64,000 nt of DNA from Trichoplax sp. H2 (taxonomy: Eukaryota > Placozoa > Uniplacotomia > Trichoplacea), in NCBI GenBank assembly GCA_003344405.1, contig NOWV01000280.1, positions 1-64,000 of the forward strand, given 5' to 3'. The position numbers and the translations under genes are program-made. The notes below the pieces were generated by a model. That model was not told the origin of the DNA and searched no databases. It worked only from the letters and a program-made list of their open reading frames with translations. How positions within the stretch are numbered: position 1 is the first letter of the stretch; the number at the start of each line of letters is the position of its first letter. This document shows, one piece after another, positions 26,701 to 38,200 of the stretch.

Positions 26701-28098
26701 CTATCGTTGTTGATGGCGGTCTAATTGGTACGAAGATATGTTCAGTTTCGCATGTCTCAGGTGTGAGGGAATCAATAAATGGACATCCATCTACGATCCA
26801 TTAGGACAAAGCGGCGCGACAGTAACATAGGAATGAATACGACCATTGTTACTTATCATGTCTGCACGCAGTTATCTAAGTAGCTCATTTAAATATAACA
26901 ATGGCATTACATCCACAACTGATAAAAGAGAATAAAACCGCTGTCACGACAATGGAGACATTATCCATTCATTTACGCAGTCAATAGGTCGAATACGTCA
27001 CGATCAAATTGTTTTAATAAATTTTGTGAACGTGAATAGTTTGGGTCGGAGATTGCTAGATGATGGAAATTATAGACTGGCTCATCTATAGTACGGAATG
27101 TCTATCGAATCAAAATAACGAAATTGTTGACTGGAACGCTCTACTCGTAGTTTATTTAATCAATCTACAGTAAATTCACTGACGAAAAATGGGTTCTATT
27201 TATGAAATTGTTTCGATCACTGTTTCGGTAACCATTGAGTCGTATTTTTGTGCTTGCTTAAGCCGTCACCTCCAATTAGTATCCTTAACTTTTTTTATTT
27301 AATATGATACTGTCAGGCCAACTTTGAAACAGATGTAGCGACAATCGGTAGTTTCAATGTTGGTTCTTGGGTTAATTTATTGGCTATAGTTCAGTTTAAA
27401 ATGAGTTTTTTCTTTTCGTAGTAGTATGTAGTACCGTATAGTAAACTCCTAGTACAGATTACATTAATTAATTAATCAATTCGTCCATTCATTGAATACT
27501 GATTTAAATAAATTAATGGACTCTATATCAACTCATGTCGCAAGCATTTGACGTACTGCAAATCTTCAAACGAGAACTAATAAGCGATTTTGAATAGAAA
27601 CCGCTTTACGGCAATCATGTCGAGAATAAGTTTACAATTTGACTGCAACGATTTCTTAACTTTATTCATAAAGCAAAAACAATACTTCAAGTCAGTATTT
27701 TCCGGCGCCATTGATTTGGGTAGTCCATAGTGATTATTATGCCACGGATTTATTGTTTACAATATACACTATATACGCACAGTAGTATACTGTTTGAAAC
27801 CGTTCTGAAGTTATTTTCATTTAAGAGGGTGGGAAAAAAGAGTGGAACACTAGGGGCGATTGTCAAATTATTGATAATCATGGTAACAAGGAATGTTTAA
27901 AAACAATTTAAATTAAGAAACATTTTGACGAAATTTAACCTAGTTACCTGTGAAATCATAGATCGATGGCTGGTTGTAACTATTCGAACGTCTGGGACGA
28001 TGTAAATCACTGTACGCGTGTACCGGTTGATAACATAACAAGATAACTAGTTCGACCATCAGGAAAGTGATCCCTTTGAATGGACGATACTTTTCCAT
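20710..28098 (-). CDS. receptor B: signal peptide, MAM, kringle, SRCR, SRCR, MAM, TM, PY-motif tail
   Basis: Seventeen exons: 27948-28098, 25805-25957, 25093-25202, 24641-24811, 24343-24418, 23907-24188, 23638-23799, 23232-23393, 22925-23116, 22684-22836, 22450-22581, 22190-22290, 21698-21868, 21456-21546, 21217-21354, 20890-21042, 20710-20762. They total 2451 nt, so 816 aa, and all phases close. Exon 1 gives a signal peptide (FLMVELVILLCY core) then RPRR, a furin-type site. MAM1 starts CNFEHDLCGW. The kringle (about 222-312) has YCRNPGG and RPWCY. SRCR1 (WGTVCNQ, ICRQLG), SRCR2 (IICDLD, VVCRTLG) and MAM2 (CDFSNGFCQW) follow. The TM helix is at about 707-731. The tail holds LPAY and LPTY motifs. 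Exon sizes and phases match receptor A through the kringle and first SRCR, so the two are tandem duplicates; B carries an extra SRCR-MAM block. The first intron is about 2 kb. Function is inferred as a cell-surface receptor. Confidence 0.9.
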
Positions 28099-28529
28099 GA
28101 TTACAGTAATAGTGATTGATTTTTACGGTAAAATGCGTAATTACGAATTGGTTGCTCTCTAGATCAAGACGCCAACGTTGAGCTTTAATTGACCTCTAGT
28201 GCCTTGTCGATAAATAAATTATTCTAATTGATCTTCCCGTAAAATAACTTTTCTTCTGCAGTAAAGTCAATCCAAGTCTTCTGTCGACAATATTGCTTGA
28301 TTGGGACTGAAATAGTGTGGTATGAGACTGATTGAAGGGCTGCAGACCATATTTATATCCAGTGAGAGCCTAACAATAACAATCGTCGAAGAATACATGT
28401 ATCATAAACAACATTATGAATGAAAAACCGCTTTGATAGTTTTGGTTTTCGACCTACTATAGGTTAGTAAGGTTTAGTACTTTACTTTAGAAAGCGTCAT
28501 TATGCAAGTGTAAACACAGTCATTTCCCA

Positions 28530-28832
28530 GTACAGTGTACAGTACAAGGCAGTACAGTGCACAGTCTACAGTACTGTACAGTACAGTACTGTACATCAAA
28601 CTAGTGTATTGTACTGTCCTGTACTGTACACTGTACCCTACAGTACTGTATACTGTATGTTACAGTATCATGTACTGTATTGTACAGTACTGTACTGTAA
28701 AAGTTGTGGCAAACAAGTTGAAACAACCAACCCGATCGACCGACGTCGGACGCTAGTTAACGGAGTCAAGTTTGTCACCAGTAATAGAAATTGGACGAAT
28801 ACTAGAGTACTATACAGTATACAGTACTGTAC
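28530..28832. repeat. dense TGTAC/GTACT pentamer cluster
   Basis: An almost continuous array of GTACT/AGTAC units runs from 28530 to 28700, with a further block at about 28806-28832. It starts 430 bp upstream of the receptor B start codon on the minus strand. Both orientations alternate (CAGTACTGTACAGTACAGTA), giving many short palindromes. Open frames at 28535-28875 are translations of this repeat. Confidence 0.9.
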
Positions 28833-30701
28833 GACGATAGGCATAGCGGCGCAGTTTGAAGGGTTAAAATCATGAGTTCATTGCCCGCCACCATGCTATC
28901 GGTAACTCCTACCTAGCAATATTGATCCAGGGTTAAAAGACACTCATTCAATTCTATGATGGAGATAGGCGACAGCTCCAAACATTTTTTTGGAGTTGTG
29001 GCTTGCTTTAGACCGGAGATGGTTAAACACCTGGAATCTCCGCTGTAAACTATACACTATGTACCACGGTAACAATGCAATGATATTGGTATACTGTACT
29101 GCACTGGTCTAGACGATACGTAGCCTTTAATTAGGTACTACTTTTCTCGATTTCTTCAGTAGTCTCTGGTAAAAAAAACTGAAAGGAATATTTAGTAGTC
29201 CCTGACTGGCCCAGCTATAATGATGAGTAGTGAAGATATCGATCGATGTCAACATGGCTGGGTCTACTGTACATTGTACTATGTCTATCCATTACAATTT
29301 CCTATATTGTACGATCTATTTTATCGACACTGCAGCTCGACTGTTCTGCTCACTTCTGTACTGTTGTACTGTAGATGCACTCTGGCTTGTAAACGATGAA
29401 GCGGTTCGATCGACTACATATTACATATACATAAACATTATAATGGTTGGCGGCATATTCCAGCCAGGGCTTCAAATAACACGGGTATTATTTGGTAGTC
29501 CATGGCTTTAGGCCATGCAAGAACATACAGTACATCAATTTGCACCTGTATATTAAATCATTGAGCTATATTTCTTACTAATTTGCGTTTATTTTAGGCT
29601 ATTAATGATCTTATATCGAGTTATTACAGAGCCTTGTTTGTGATACTTTAGCTGCGTTGTCGTTCTGTTATTGGCTAGCACTACCTAAACATGTTTTAGT
29701 TCGAGTGGATATTCAGTACTTATAAATAGTAATATATCGTATAGTTCGAGAAAATATAGAGTGGAGCTTACGGTCATAGAATAAAGAATAGAAGCACTGA
29801 ATAAGTCTCAACTAAGGAAAGTGTAGTTTCTTTGTTGTGAGGTTTCCCAGTTACAAATCTCGAATTGTAACAAGCACGTTTTACCGTCAGTCCAAAGCAT
29901 GACTGCTCTTACCTAAGGAATGATTTATAATACATCCCTTAGGATGAAGGATTGCCTGATTCGAAGACTTAGCCGTAAAAGTAAGATAGATATATCTAAT
30001 TGCATACTTCGAACTACAAATCCTGGGCGGACTTCTTATCCGAACATTCTAAACAAACCATACGCTGTCTCTCTACGATTTCTACTTCGAATCAATTTCG
30101 GTCACTGTTATTGTCGTCCAATAGTCTATTTGTTGAAGGAGGCACGCTTACCACCTCTTGCTATAGTATAATAGCATAAGCTATTGAAAATGAATCTCTC
30201 TTGAGATGATAACGGTTTGTCGAGACGAACTTCTGCGATGGAACTATGACAATAATGTACTGTACAGTAGAGACCTCATAGAAGGTCTCTAGAGTGTAAA
30301 GTATTGTAATTTGCTTCAAGTTAACCCTAGATCATCCAAAAACACTAACAAGCAACTGTAGCTAGACATGCATAGGAAAATACAAAGTCATTGTCTCATC
30401 ATCAAGATATGCAAACTTACAGATGTGCTATTGCGCCAATCGCGAAATTAAATTTTATTTTTTTACTAAAAATTAGGTAACTTCGTCTCAAGATATCCAG
30501 ACTGTCATAGCCGACTACAAATATGATTAGCTATATAACTATATAGCTATCGGTTATATAATCTTTATCATACACTGATATGTTCATAATTAATAGTGTC
30601 TCCCAATCTTCGTGAATAAAAATGTCTTCGTAGTTGATAAAGTGATAACATTTTATATACAAGACTGTCCACTGTATACAGACATGCAAATACAAATTCA
30701 A
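28833..30701. other. intergenic between receptor B and DUS3L
   Basis: About 1.9 kb with scattered TGTAC units (about 29090-29105, 29270-29380, 30256-30267) and no recognisable exon. The 29920-30171 plus-strand open frame has no domain and no matching splice partner. A short self-complementary AGCTATATA.. motif occurs near 30530. Confidence 0.45.
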
Positions 30702-33700
30702 TTACTGATAGGAATTTGCTCTGTGTTTCGGTAAAAACTGAAAATTCGTAGGTACAGATCCTAGCAGCATTTCACTAAAGATAACGGAGAAATATTGTCA
30801 GGTTATACGACAAATGATAATATCGTTTCAGGTATTATTTTACGCTTTTAGTAGTTAATTATCTATTGAGCAATAGTTAATTAACCTTAATTTAACCCAG
30901 TCAGTGCAATCAGTACTGCTCATCATTGTTTCAAGGTCATTTCGTCCAACATAATACGGTGGCCTATCATTGATACGTTGAGGTACACGTTCTAACACAC
31001 CAATTGGTATATATCTACAGTATAATAAATCCAGCCAGACAATCGAGTTTATACAAACAGAACAGCGTTATGAACTGCAACGTATAGAATATATAAAAAA
31101 ATAGGCAAACCGGTGTAAAAACGATAACCATTCGAGCAAAAATCGACGAGTTTTTTCAACACCCTAAAAAATATAAGACAATTATTACCGTGTTTCACAT
31201 AATGAAATGATATGGCCATAATTTTTAAAAACTGACTAAAGAGTCCGATCCCCAATGCTCTAAACCATAATTGACATATTTTCGGAGAAATTCAAATCGT
31301 TCGTTAGCAGATATATCCCAGTGCCTGTAAAGAATAATTACGTAACTCATAATCTAATCGTTAGAAGTTCCTACTGCCAAGGTACGACAGGCTACCTTCG
31401 TTCTTTAATTTCGGTAAATAGCCATGGTTTAATGAGTGCACCTCTAATTATTTAAGCAAGAATGATATCAATCTAATTCTACCGGTGTTCACGGCAATTA
31501 GGTATCTAACAGATATAGCCATTCATCTGCAAAACACACATCACAAACCTTGCAATCATGACACCTGCAACGTTGGTATTATTCATGTGTTCCAAATAAT
31601 CTTCAAATGATAATATATCTCCGTTTCCTGCAATGTCGACAGATATTTTCCCATTAGGTTAAGAATTTTGAACAGGTGCAACCATCAACTTTTATCCCGC
31701 TGTCGAGCCATAGAAAGCCCATGATAGGAACATGATAGCTACGTATTATAAAATTATTGATACAATATTACCTATTAGAGGCATTGGGTCAGCTGCAGTG
31801 GCACATTCATTAATGTAGCTCCAATCTGCTAATTTCGTGTACCTTTGTTCTCGCGATCGGCCATGCAACTACAGCAAGGATACATACAATATTTAATACT
31901 TCGGTAAATAATAAATACTAAAAACAAGATATCATTACAGTGACGAGTGATGCACCCCATTCTCGAATTTGAGGTATTAACTTATGCGCCGTGGATTTTT
32001 TAGCCAAAATGCCAGTTCGAAGCTTGACAGTAAGAGGTACCGAAAGAATCTGTATGGAATGGTAAAGGATACATTACAGACTGACTATAAAAATCTAATT
32101 CGCTACATAGTGCTAGACAAACGATACGCAAGTTGTTAAGATTAAACAAAGAAATACCTATACTATAATATACAAACATTATATACAGTTAATAAATGGA
32201 GTCAGAATATGTTAACTGGAACGATGATTATTCCCTACATTGTAAGACTTACTGATGACATTCCAGTAACTATTTGCTGTAATTTATTAGCTCTTCCCAT
32301 AAGTGCACTTCCGGCACCCTATATTGAAAAGTCAGCTTTAAGCAAAAACGTGACAGTAAAAAATCGTAATAAACTACGAAATTGTCACCTGATGAAAAAC
32401 TAAATCGATTGGACAACCAAGATTAAGATCAACGAAATCAACATTAACTCGGTCGTTGATGTATTCAGATAGTCGAGCTAGAGTATCAGGCCATGCTCCA
32501 CATACCTAAACAAAAACAAAGAGCAGCAGCTGCATAAGCATACAAAAATATAATATAGTTTCCGTTATAAGTGCAAAAGTAGGAAATTTTCTTTGCAGAG
32601 AAAAAAATGCTAGTAGGACATAAAATGGAATATTTTAAACTTTAGCCAAAAAAATATTAAGCAATCAAGGTCCTTATGACTTCAGTGACAATAAGTATCA
32701 GTTTCTTGCATGGAACAAAAACTTTGCCCAATTAAAATTCTGACTAAACGATTATTGAGTTAAGCATATTAAGTATCAGATAAAAATAATGAGGATAAAA
32801 CTTTTACTTGCTATTAATGCAAGTTGCAGGCAAGAAGCATATCAATAATCTTGGGGGAATACTGCTAGGCTTTTTTACAATAGTATTAGCTTAATTTAAT
32901 CATTTGAAATACAACACTTGGATAGGCCATATTCCTGAGCTAATATAATCGTAATTTCAAATAAATGCGTACAGTTACAATATGAAATACTTTCTAGTAT
33001 ATAGAACAAACCTGAAGACCAAACAGATCCTCCGATTCGTGTCGTTTAACAAGTGCCCACTCCGATTGCTGACCCTGAAATGTGAACATCAGATACATTG
33101 TTAATGTGAAAATAGTAGCTGAAGCCACATAGCCTGCAAGCGTACTATTTCCTTTTTATCCAATTTTATTATATTACCTGAAGTAAGTTAGTACATAATG
33201 CCATTTCACTGCAGGTTACATCAGCACCAAAAGTCTTACATATTCTTCGAAAAGGCAAGTTTCCAACCTAAACAATTTAACACGATCAGTTCCAATATTA
33301 CGTAGATAATTCACTGCTGTGATTGCTAGCATAATATTCACTGTCAATAAACATTAGCTTGACTACAAGACTAGAACAAGCAGAAATAAGTAATATTAAA
33401 AGATTTATTAAGTAAAGAAACTATAGTTGCATAAGTAATAGTATTTCCTAAACTTACGGTGGTTAAAGGGGCAAGAAACAACTTATTTGAAAAATTTATC
33501 TATAAAAGAAGAAAACATTCAGTAACACGTTATAAATTGCTTGTAAATAAGTAATTGAATAAGCAAAACAAACCTGCTTCTTCTCTTCAGGGCGAATGGT
33601 AATAAGGTCTTCATCTGTTAATGTTCCAATAGTTGATCTTCCTTCCGCAGCATCATTCTGAATAGTTAGAAAGATATATAATGATTGAATATAAAACAGA

Positions 33701-34952
33701 AACGGCAATAATCATGTATATGACGTAAAGCATAACCGAATAATAGTGTGGCTATACAAATAGTAGATACAGATTCCTAATTATGTTAATACCAGCTCAG
33801 GACGCCTTTATCAATTTAATTACGCAAGTGAAAAAAGTAAGATACAAAGGGGCTCTTAGAATTAAGAAAACTTTGATCTCGATCGCTATCTGCTGTATAA
33901 CTAATCTATACAAGAACAGGGCATTGTAAACACTTGGAATTACAATTCGTTGAAATTTCTGATGAACACATTGCAAATACAATACAGCGATTTAATCTAC
34001 TTGTATTTTTGCATATTACCAATACTCTAATGCAGCTAAGAACAGCTTGGGTTGTAAACAATAAGTTCAAATTCATGAATAGATCCTAGAAGATGATTTT
34101 GTAATACCTTCATATCGTTCATTGCAGATATAGCTTTAACATAAGCATCGGCTTTAGGAAATTGGATTTTCTTTTTGCGTAAATCTGATAAAGCTTCTTT
34201 GGACATGCAATTTTTCGTTGCACTAGCACGTAAACGCTCCTCATCTATCACATTCTTTTTATTGTTTACATGACTGGATCCGTAGCGACACGCTAAGCCA
34301 TACGGACATTTCCCATAAGCGTCGAAAATGACGCATTTGTCACCTACAGATGCGAAATGATAGCAACCAAGTTGTGATAAAAGAATGACATGATCATATG
34401 TGATATTTGCAGATATTGGAAATATAAGTTTCTTCTCTTATCTTACTGATATCGTTAGAGTTTAGATCAATATTTGGATCATCCAATTCATAAGCTTACA
34501 GACCTACCTAAATCAGGTGGCTTGGATTGCAGAAAAGCATCCACATCATGCAAAAAGCGGCATGAGGTACCAAACTCACAGACTTCATCTGCAATTAGCT
34601 TAGGACATAAGAGTTTTCCTTTCTCAATACTTGTAGTTAAAGGCCGTTTTTTATTTTGACCTCGTTTCCTCTTACGATTTGATCCGTTGTTTTGCTGTGG
34701 CTCATCTTTCTGGAGCTCGGTAGCTTGGGCACTACTGTCAGTGGTCGTACGCGGTGGAGGCCTACATCTTAAAAACCTAAAGTGGAAATGCAATATTAAT
34801 GTCGTATCAATCAACAACTAAAACAGATAAAATCCCAGCAAGTTATCTTACTCGCTCTTAATAGGTGCTACTCCAGGCTCAATGTTAGGATAAGTAGCTG
34901 CGTTTCCACAATCGCTTGATGAGGTTGTAGACTTTCCTTGGACATCATCCAT
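30702..34952 (-). CDS. DUS3L: tRNA-dihydrouridine(47) synthase, DUS3L type
   Basis: Seventeen exons: 34852-34952, 34508-34776, 34108-34343, 33574-33657, 33458-33499, 33178-33267, 33012-33074, 32389-32505, 32253-32318, 31939-32049, 31772-31868, 31549-31627, 31396-31443, 31237-31324, 31111-31163, 30886-31014, 30702-30774. They total 1746 nt, so 581 aa, and all phases close. An NLS-like [11 protein letters not shown] (68-78) precedes two CCCH zinc fingers: C-x8-C-x5-C-x3-H at 91-110, then a second, [16 protein letters not shown]. The flavin TIM-barrel follows with [18 protein letters not shown], and NLGCP contains the expected catalytic Cys326. [12 protein letters not shown] and [16 protein letters not shown] are family signatures. 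The enzyme reduces U47 of tRNAs using FMN and NADPH. The frame stays open upstream into the TGTAC array, so a longer N-terminus is possible; Met at 34952 was chosen as the first outside the repeat. It is divergent from TTI1. Confidence 0.95.
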
Positions 34953-35285
34953 TTCTGCCAGCAATGTCGTCGTTTCAATTGGAGGGTCCTCGCTATACTG
35001 TAGTGCTGTACTGTACATTGTACAGTACACCCTACAGTACACTGTACTGTAGGGTACGCGACAGGATTGTACAGTACAGTACAGTACAGTACAGTACAGT
35101 GCTGTACCCAGTACTGGACCCTAGTACTGGACCACAAAACATCTAAAGCTTGGAGCTTGCAAGCAATGAGCAGCTCGGTTGCAAACTAGAAAATTTTCCT
35201 CATTGCTAAGTTAAAATCGCAAAATATTTCAAATTGAAATATAATGAGAGAAGGATAATCTTACTGTGGTTATGCACAAAGTAGA
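34953..35285. promoter_or_regulatory. 333-bp bidirectional promoter region between DUS3L and TTI1
   Basis: Only 333 bp separate the DUS3L start (minus) and the TTI1 start (plus), so both promoters and 5' UTRs must fit here unless further non-coding exons exist. The stretch is dominated by the TGTAC/GTACT array at 34996-35127. No TATA box was recognised close to either start. Sharing of the promoter is an inference from geometry. Confidence 0.65.
34996..35127. repeat. TGTAC/GTACA pentamer array in divergent promoter
   Basis: This is a dense array of GTACT/GTACA pentamers. A near-perfect tandem run (GTACA repeated about six times) sits at about 35069-35100, and inverted units lie to its left. 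On the minus strand the array is an open frame continuous with DUS3L exon 1. Confidence 0.9.
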
Positions 35286-38200
35286 ATGGCAGCTCTTCAA
35301 GCCACTTTTCATAAATTCAGACCTGTTTGTATCGCAGTCTTAAATCGGCCAAGCGTTGATAATTTAAGGCAGTTATACCGTCTTGTTGAAGGTGTCGATC
35401 AGGATGATATTAAAATTCTAACCGAATATGTCATCTTCCCTATAAGAGTTATTTTAATGAAGTTCAACTTTGAAGGCAAGCAATTTTGGTAAGTTTAGAG
35501 ATTGATTGTTCTAGTAGATAATTTTGCAAATATTTTTTAGTTCAAGTACATTGTGGTAGGGCAAAAGAGCTCCTTGTGTCAGGGTTTTCTTAACCGATAG
35601 ATTTGCTGATCATTCGACTCTGTAAGGAACCTTGAATGAAAGTCACAGCTGCAAGTTGCGATACTGTTGTTTACAGACTTTGCATACTGTATATATCGAT
35701 GTAGTTATGAAAATAGAACGATAAATACTACATATAAGGCATAAAACAACAATAATAATACTATGCTAATAAAGTATAACTTTTTCTTGCCTTAATAATT
35801 TAGCGACGAAAAAGTCATTGAAGCTGCTCTCGTATGTGCTAAATTAGCATTCACTAAAGTCACCATCGAAAAATTTGATATTCTCAAAGATTTTGTTACA
35901 CAATTGTGCTTAACAATTAATCCTAGTAATAAATCCAATTCCAGCTCTAAAGGGATGCTAGGCATGTCTCTATAAGTAAAGATATTCCATTATCGCTATA
36001 AAAAATATACACATAATACTATGACAGTCACAACGTGTCTAGCAGCTAGTAAATATTTGAAATATTTGGTATCACCACTGTCATTCGACATTCTATCATA
36101 ACTTGTATTGCAATATCATCGACAATTCAGGAATTTGCGAGGAGATTAAGGTGGATGTCGTGGAATGTATTCACTGTGTCGCCGTTGCAACGAACTCAAA
36201 GTATGTTAATTTTATAAGTAATAGTGCCGTAATTCGTATTGATATCCCTACTACTGCATCGTTTTACCTAACCTTTTTTAATTGTATTTACAAACGTGAT
36301 TATGGCAAAATAAACATTGAAACATTGTGACATCACTGATATGGATTGATATTTAGGATTTGGAATCAACTGTACCTTGAAGACGCTATACCAATCTTAG
36401 GCCATTTGATTTCATCTTTATTATTAATGATCGAGAAGGAAAAGTTGATAAAATTAAGACTCACCGCGATTGATTGTTTATTACAAATATCGTTATATAA
36501 TGTCAACGAAGAAATAAAGATGCAGTGTTAGTCCTGTATAAATATGTTGCATTTCACTAAGTCTTATAAAATTTTGTAATGGAACATATGTAAATTGAAT
36601 AGTATGGAAATAACTGAAAATAGCAATCGTAAGAATAGGTTGAGAATGCCGATGAAATTCCGATAAAAATTTTATATTCATTTAGATTCTAAGGATATTT
36701 ATCAGAGAAAGTCTATGTCACATGCACTTTCAATATTCATACCTGGCATATCAACGGCCCTGGGTAAAGTAATTGTTAATACTGCAAATCACTACCAGGT
36801 CAGAATTTATTCTTAGACTCTATTTAATCGAGCTTGAAAATTAAACTGGATAGAGTACTGATATTATTGTTTCTTTCGTTGAACCTGTAGAATGTCGCCG
36901 CTGTAAGTAACTTAGGTTCTACATTTCTTTTTGGCTCAGTATAACTTATTTTAATTTAATAAAGTAGCATAACAAAGATATAATCATTGATATAATCCTA
37001 GCCTGTGATCATCAGCGAAGCCTAATATTTTTATGATGGTGCTATCATACGTGCAATTGCTTTTAGGCTGCTATTCAAGCATTGTCTTTAATAATTTCTC
37101 TTGCTATGGATGATACTTTCTTACCCAACGATAATCAAAAATTATCTTTGGATTCATTTTACAAATTAGTTAAAAGTAAGTTAATGTGAGCCGAATTTAG
37201 TAGTTATTACGTACTGCATTGAGCTATCTGAGATACGTAGCCAGACCGTTAACTGTTACATAATAGATAAAACCCAGGATCCTACATACTTGCAAGCTGA
37301 TAATCGAATTCTACGTCATCCAAAGCGAGACATGGAATGGTTCAAAACCACAAGTAGTAAGTTAAAGACCCTATTATCTCAAATAACTCAACTTATCTCC
37401 TGCCCTAATTTCAAGGTTAGCTCAATAATTTAAAATGATTTAAATTTTATTTTATGACAGAGAATGTGGACAAACAGACTAACTAATCCACATCATTAAT
37501 TTTATTTTAACTATTTAATTTATAGATTCGCCAAGCTTTAGCGAAATTGTCCGCAAGATTACTGTTCACATGTATAAGGTAAACGAAAATACGAGGATGC
37601 TCATTATTTATTCGTATTCCACATTGAAATCTGAGGAACTTGTTCTACTTAAACCTCAGATCTCTTAAAGAGTCATTAGTGATTCTTATGGAAGTTCTAG
37701 TAGCGCTTACTTACGATGAATATGATGAAATAAGAAATTATTGTCAAGATAGATTAGTAAGGCAATATACTTGCAATATCAGTCCAACTTCTGCAATTAA
37801 GAACAGTCATTAATTTCAATTTTTACAGGCACTATTACCGAATCACTTTAGTAAACAGTCAGGTGAACTTTGTTGTCATTAAATTCTTTGATATAATGTG
37901 CTTTCTTCACTTTCTATTCGAAAGATATTTGAAGACTTTTATATAATTTTTTATATTTAGAAGCGATGTCTATGTCGGATTTGCTAGAAGAAAATATAAT
38001 GAACAACATTATAGCTCTACCAAGAATTATAGCAACACCAGGCAATTCATTTTCTTAACTTGTTATTTTGCCTCAATATTTACGTTTTTAACTTTCTTAA
38101 CAGATGACAAAAAACAGTTAATAACAATCAACCTTCTGTGTGGATATTTAATATTGCTGGGTATAAATATTTAACTTCCGTTAAAAATACGATGAATTTT

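Noticed and set aside
28535-28875. Open frames rich in Tyr, Cys and Val at 634, 28535, 28609, 34868-35146
   Set aside because: They are translations of the TGTAC/GTACT pentamer arrays and appear on both strands; not independent genes.
29920-30171. 83-codon plus-strand open frame between receptor B and DUS3L
   Set aside because: No domain, signal peptide or splice-compatible partner found.
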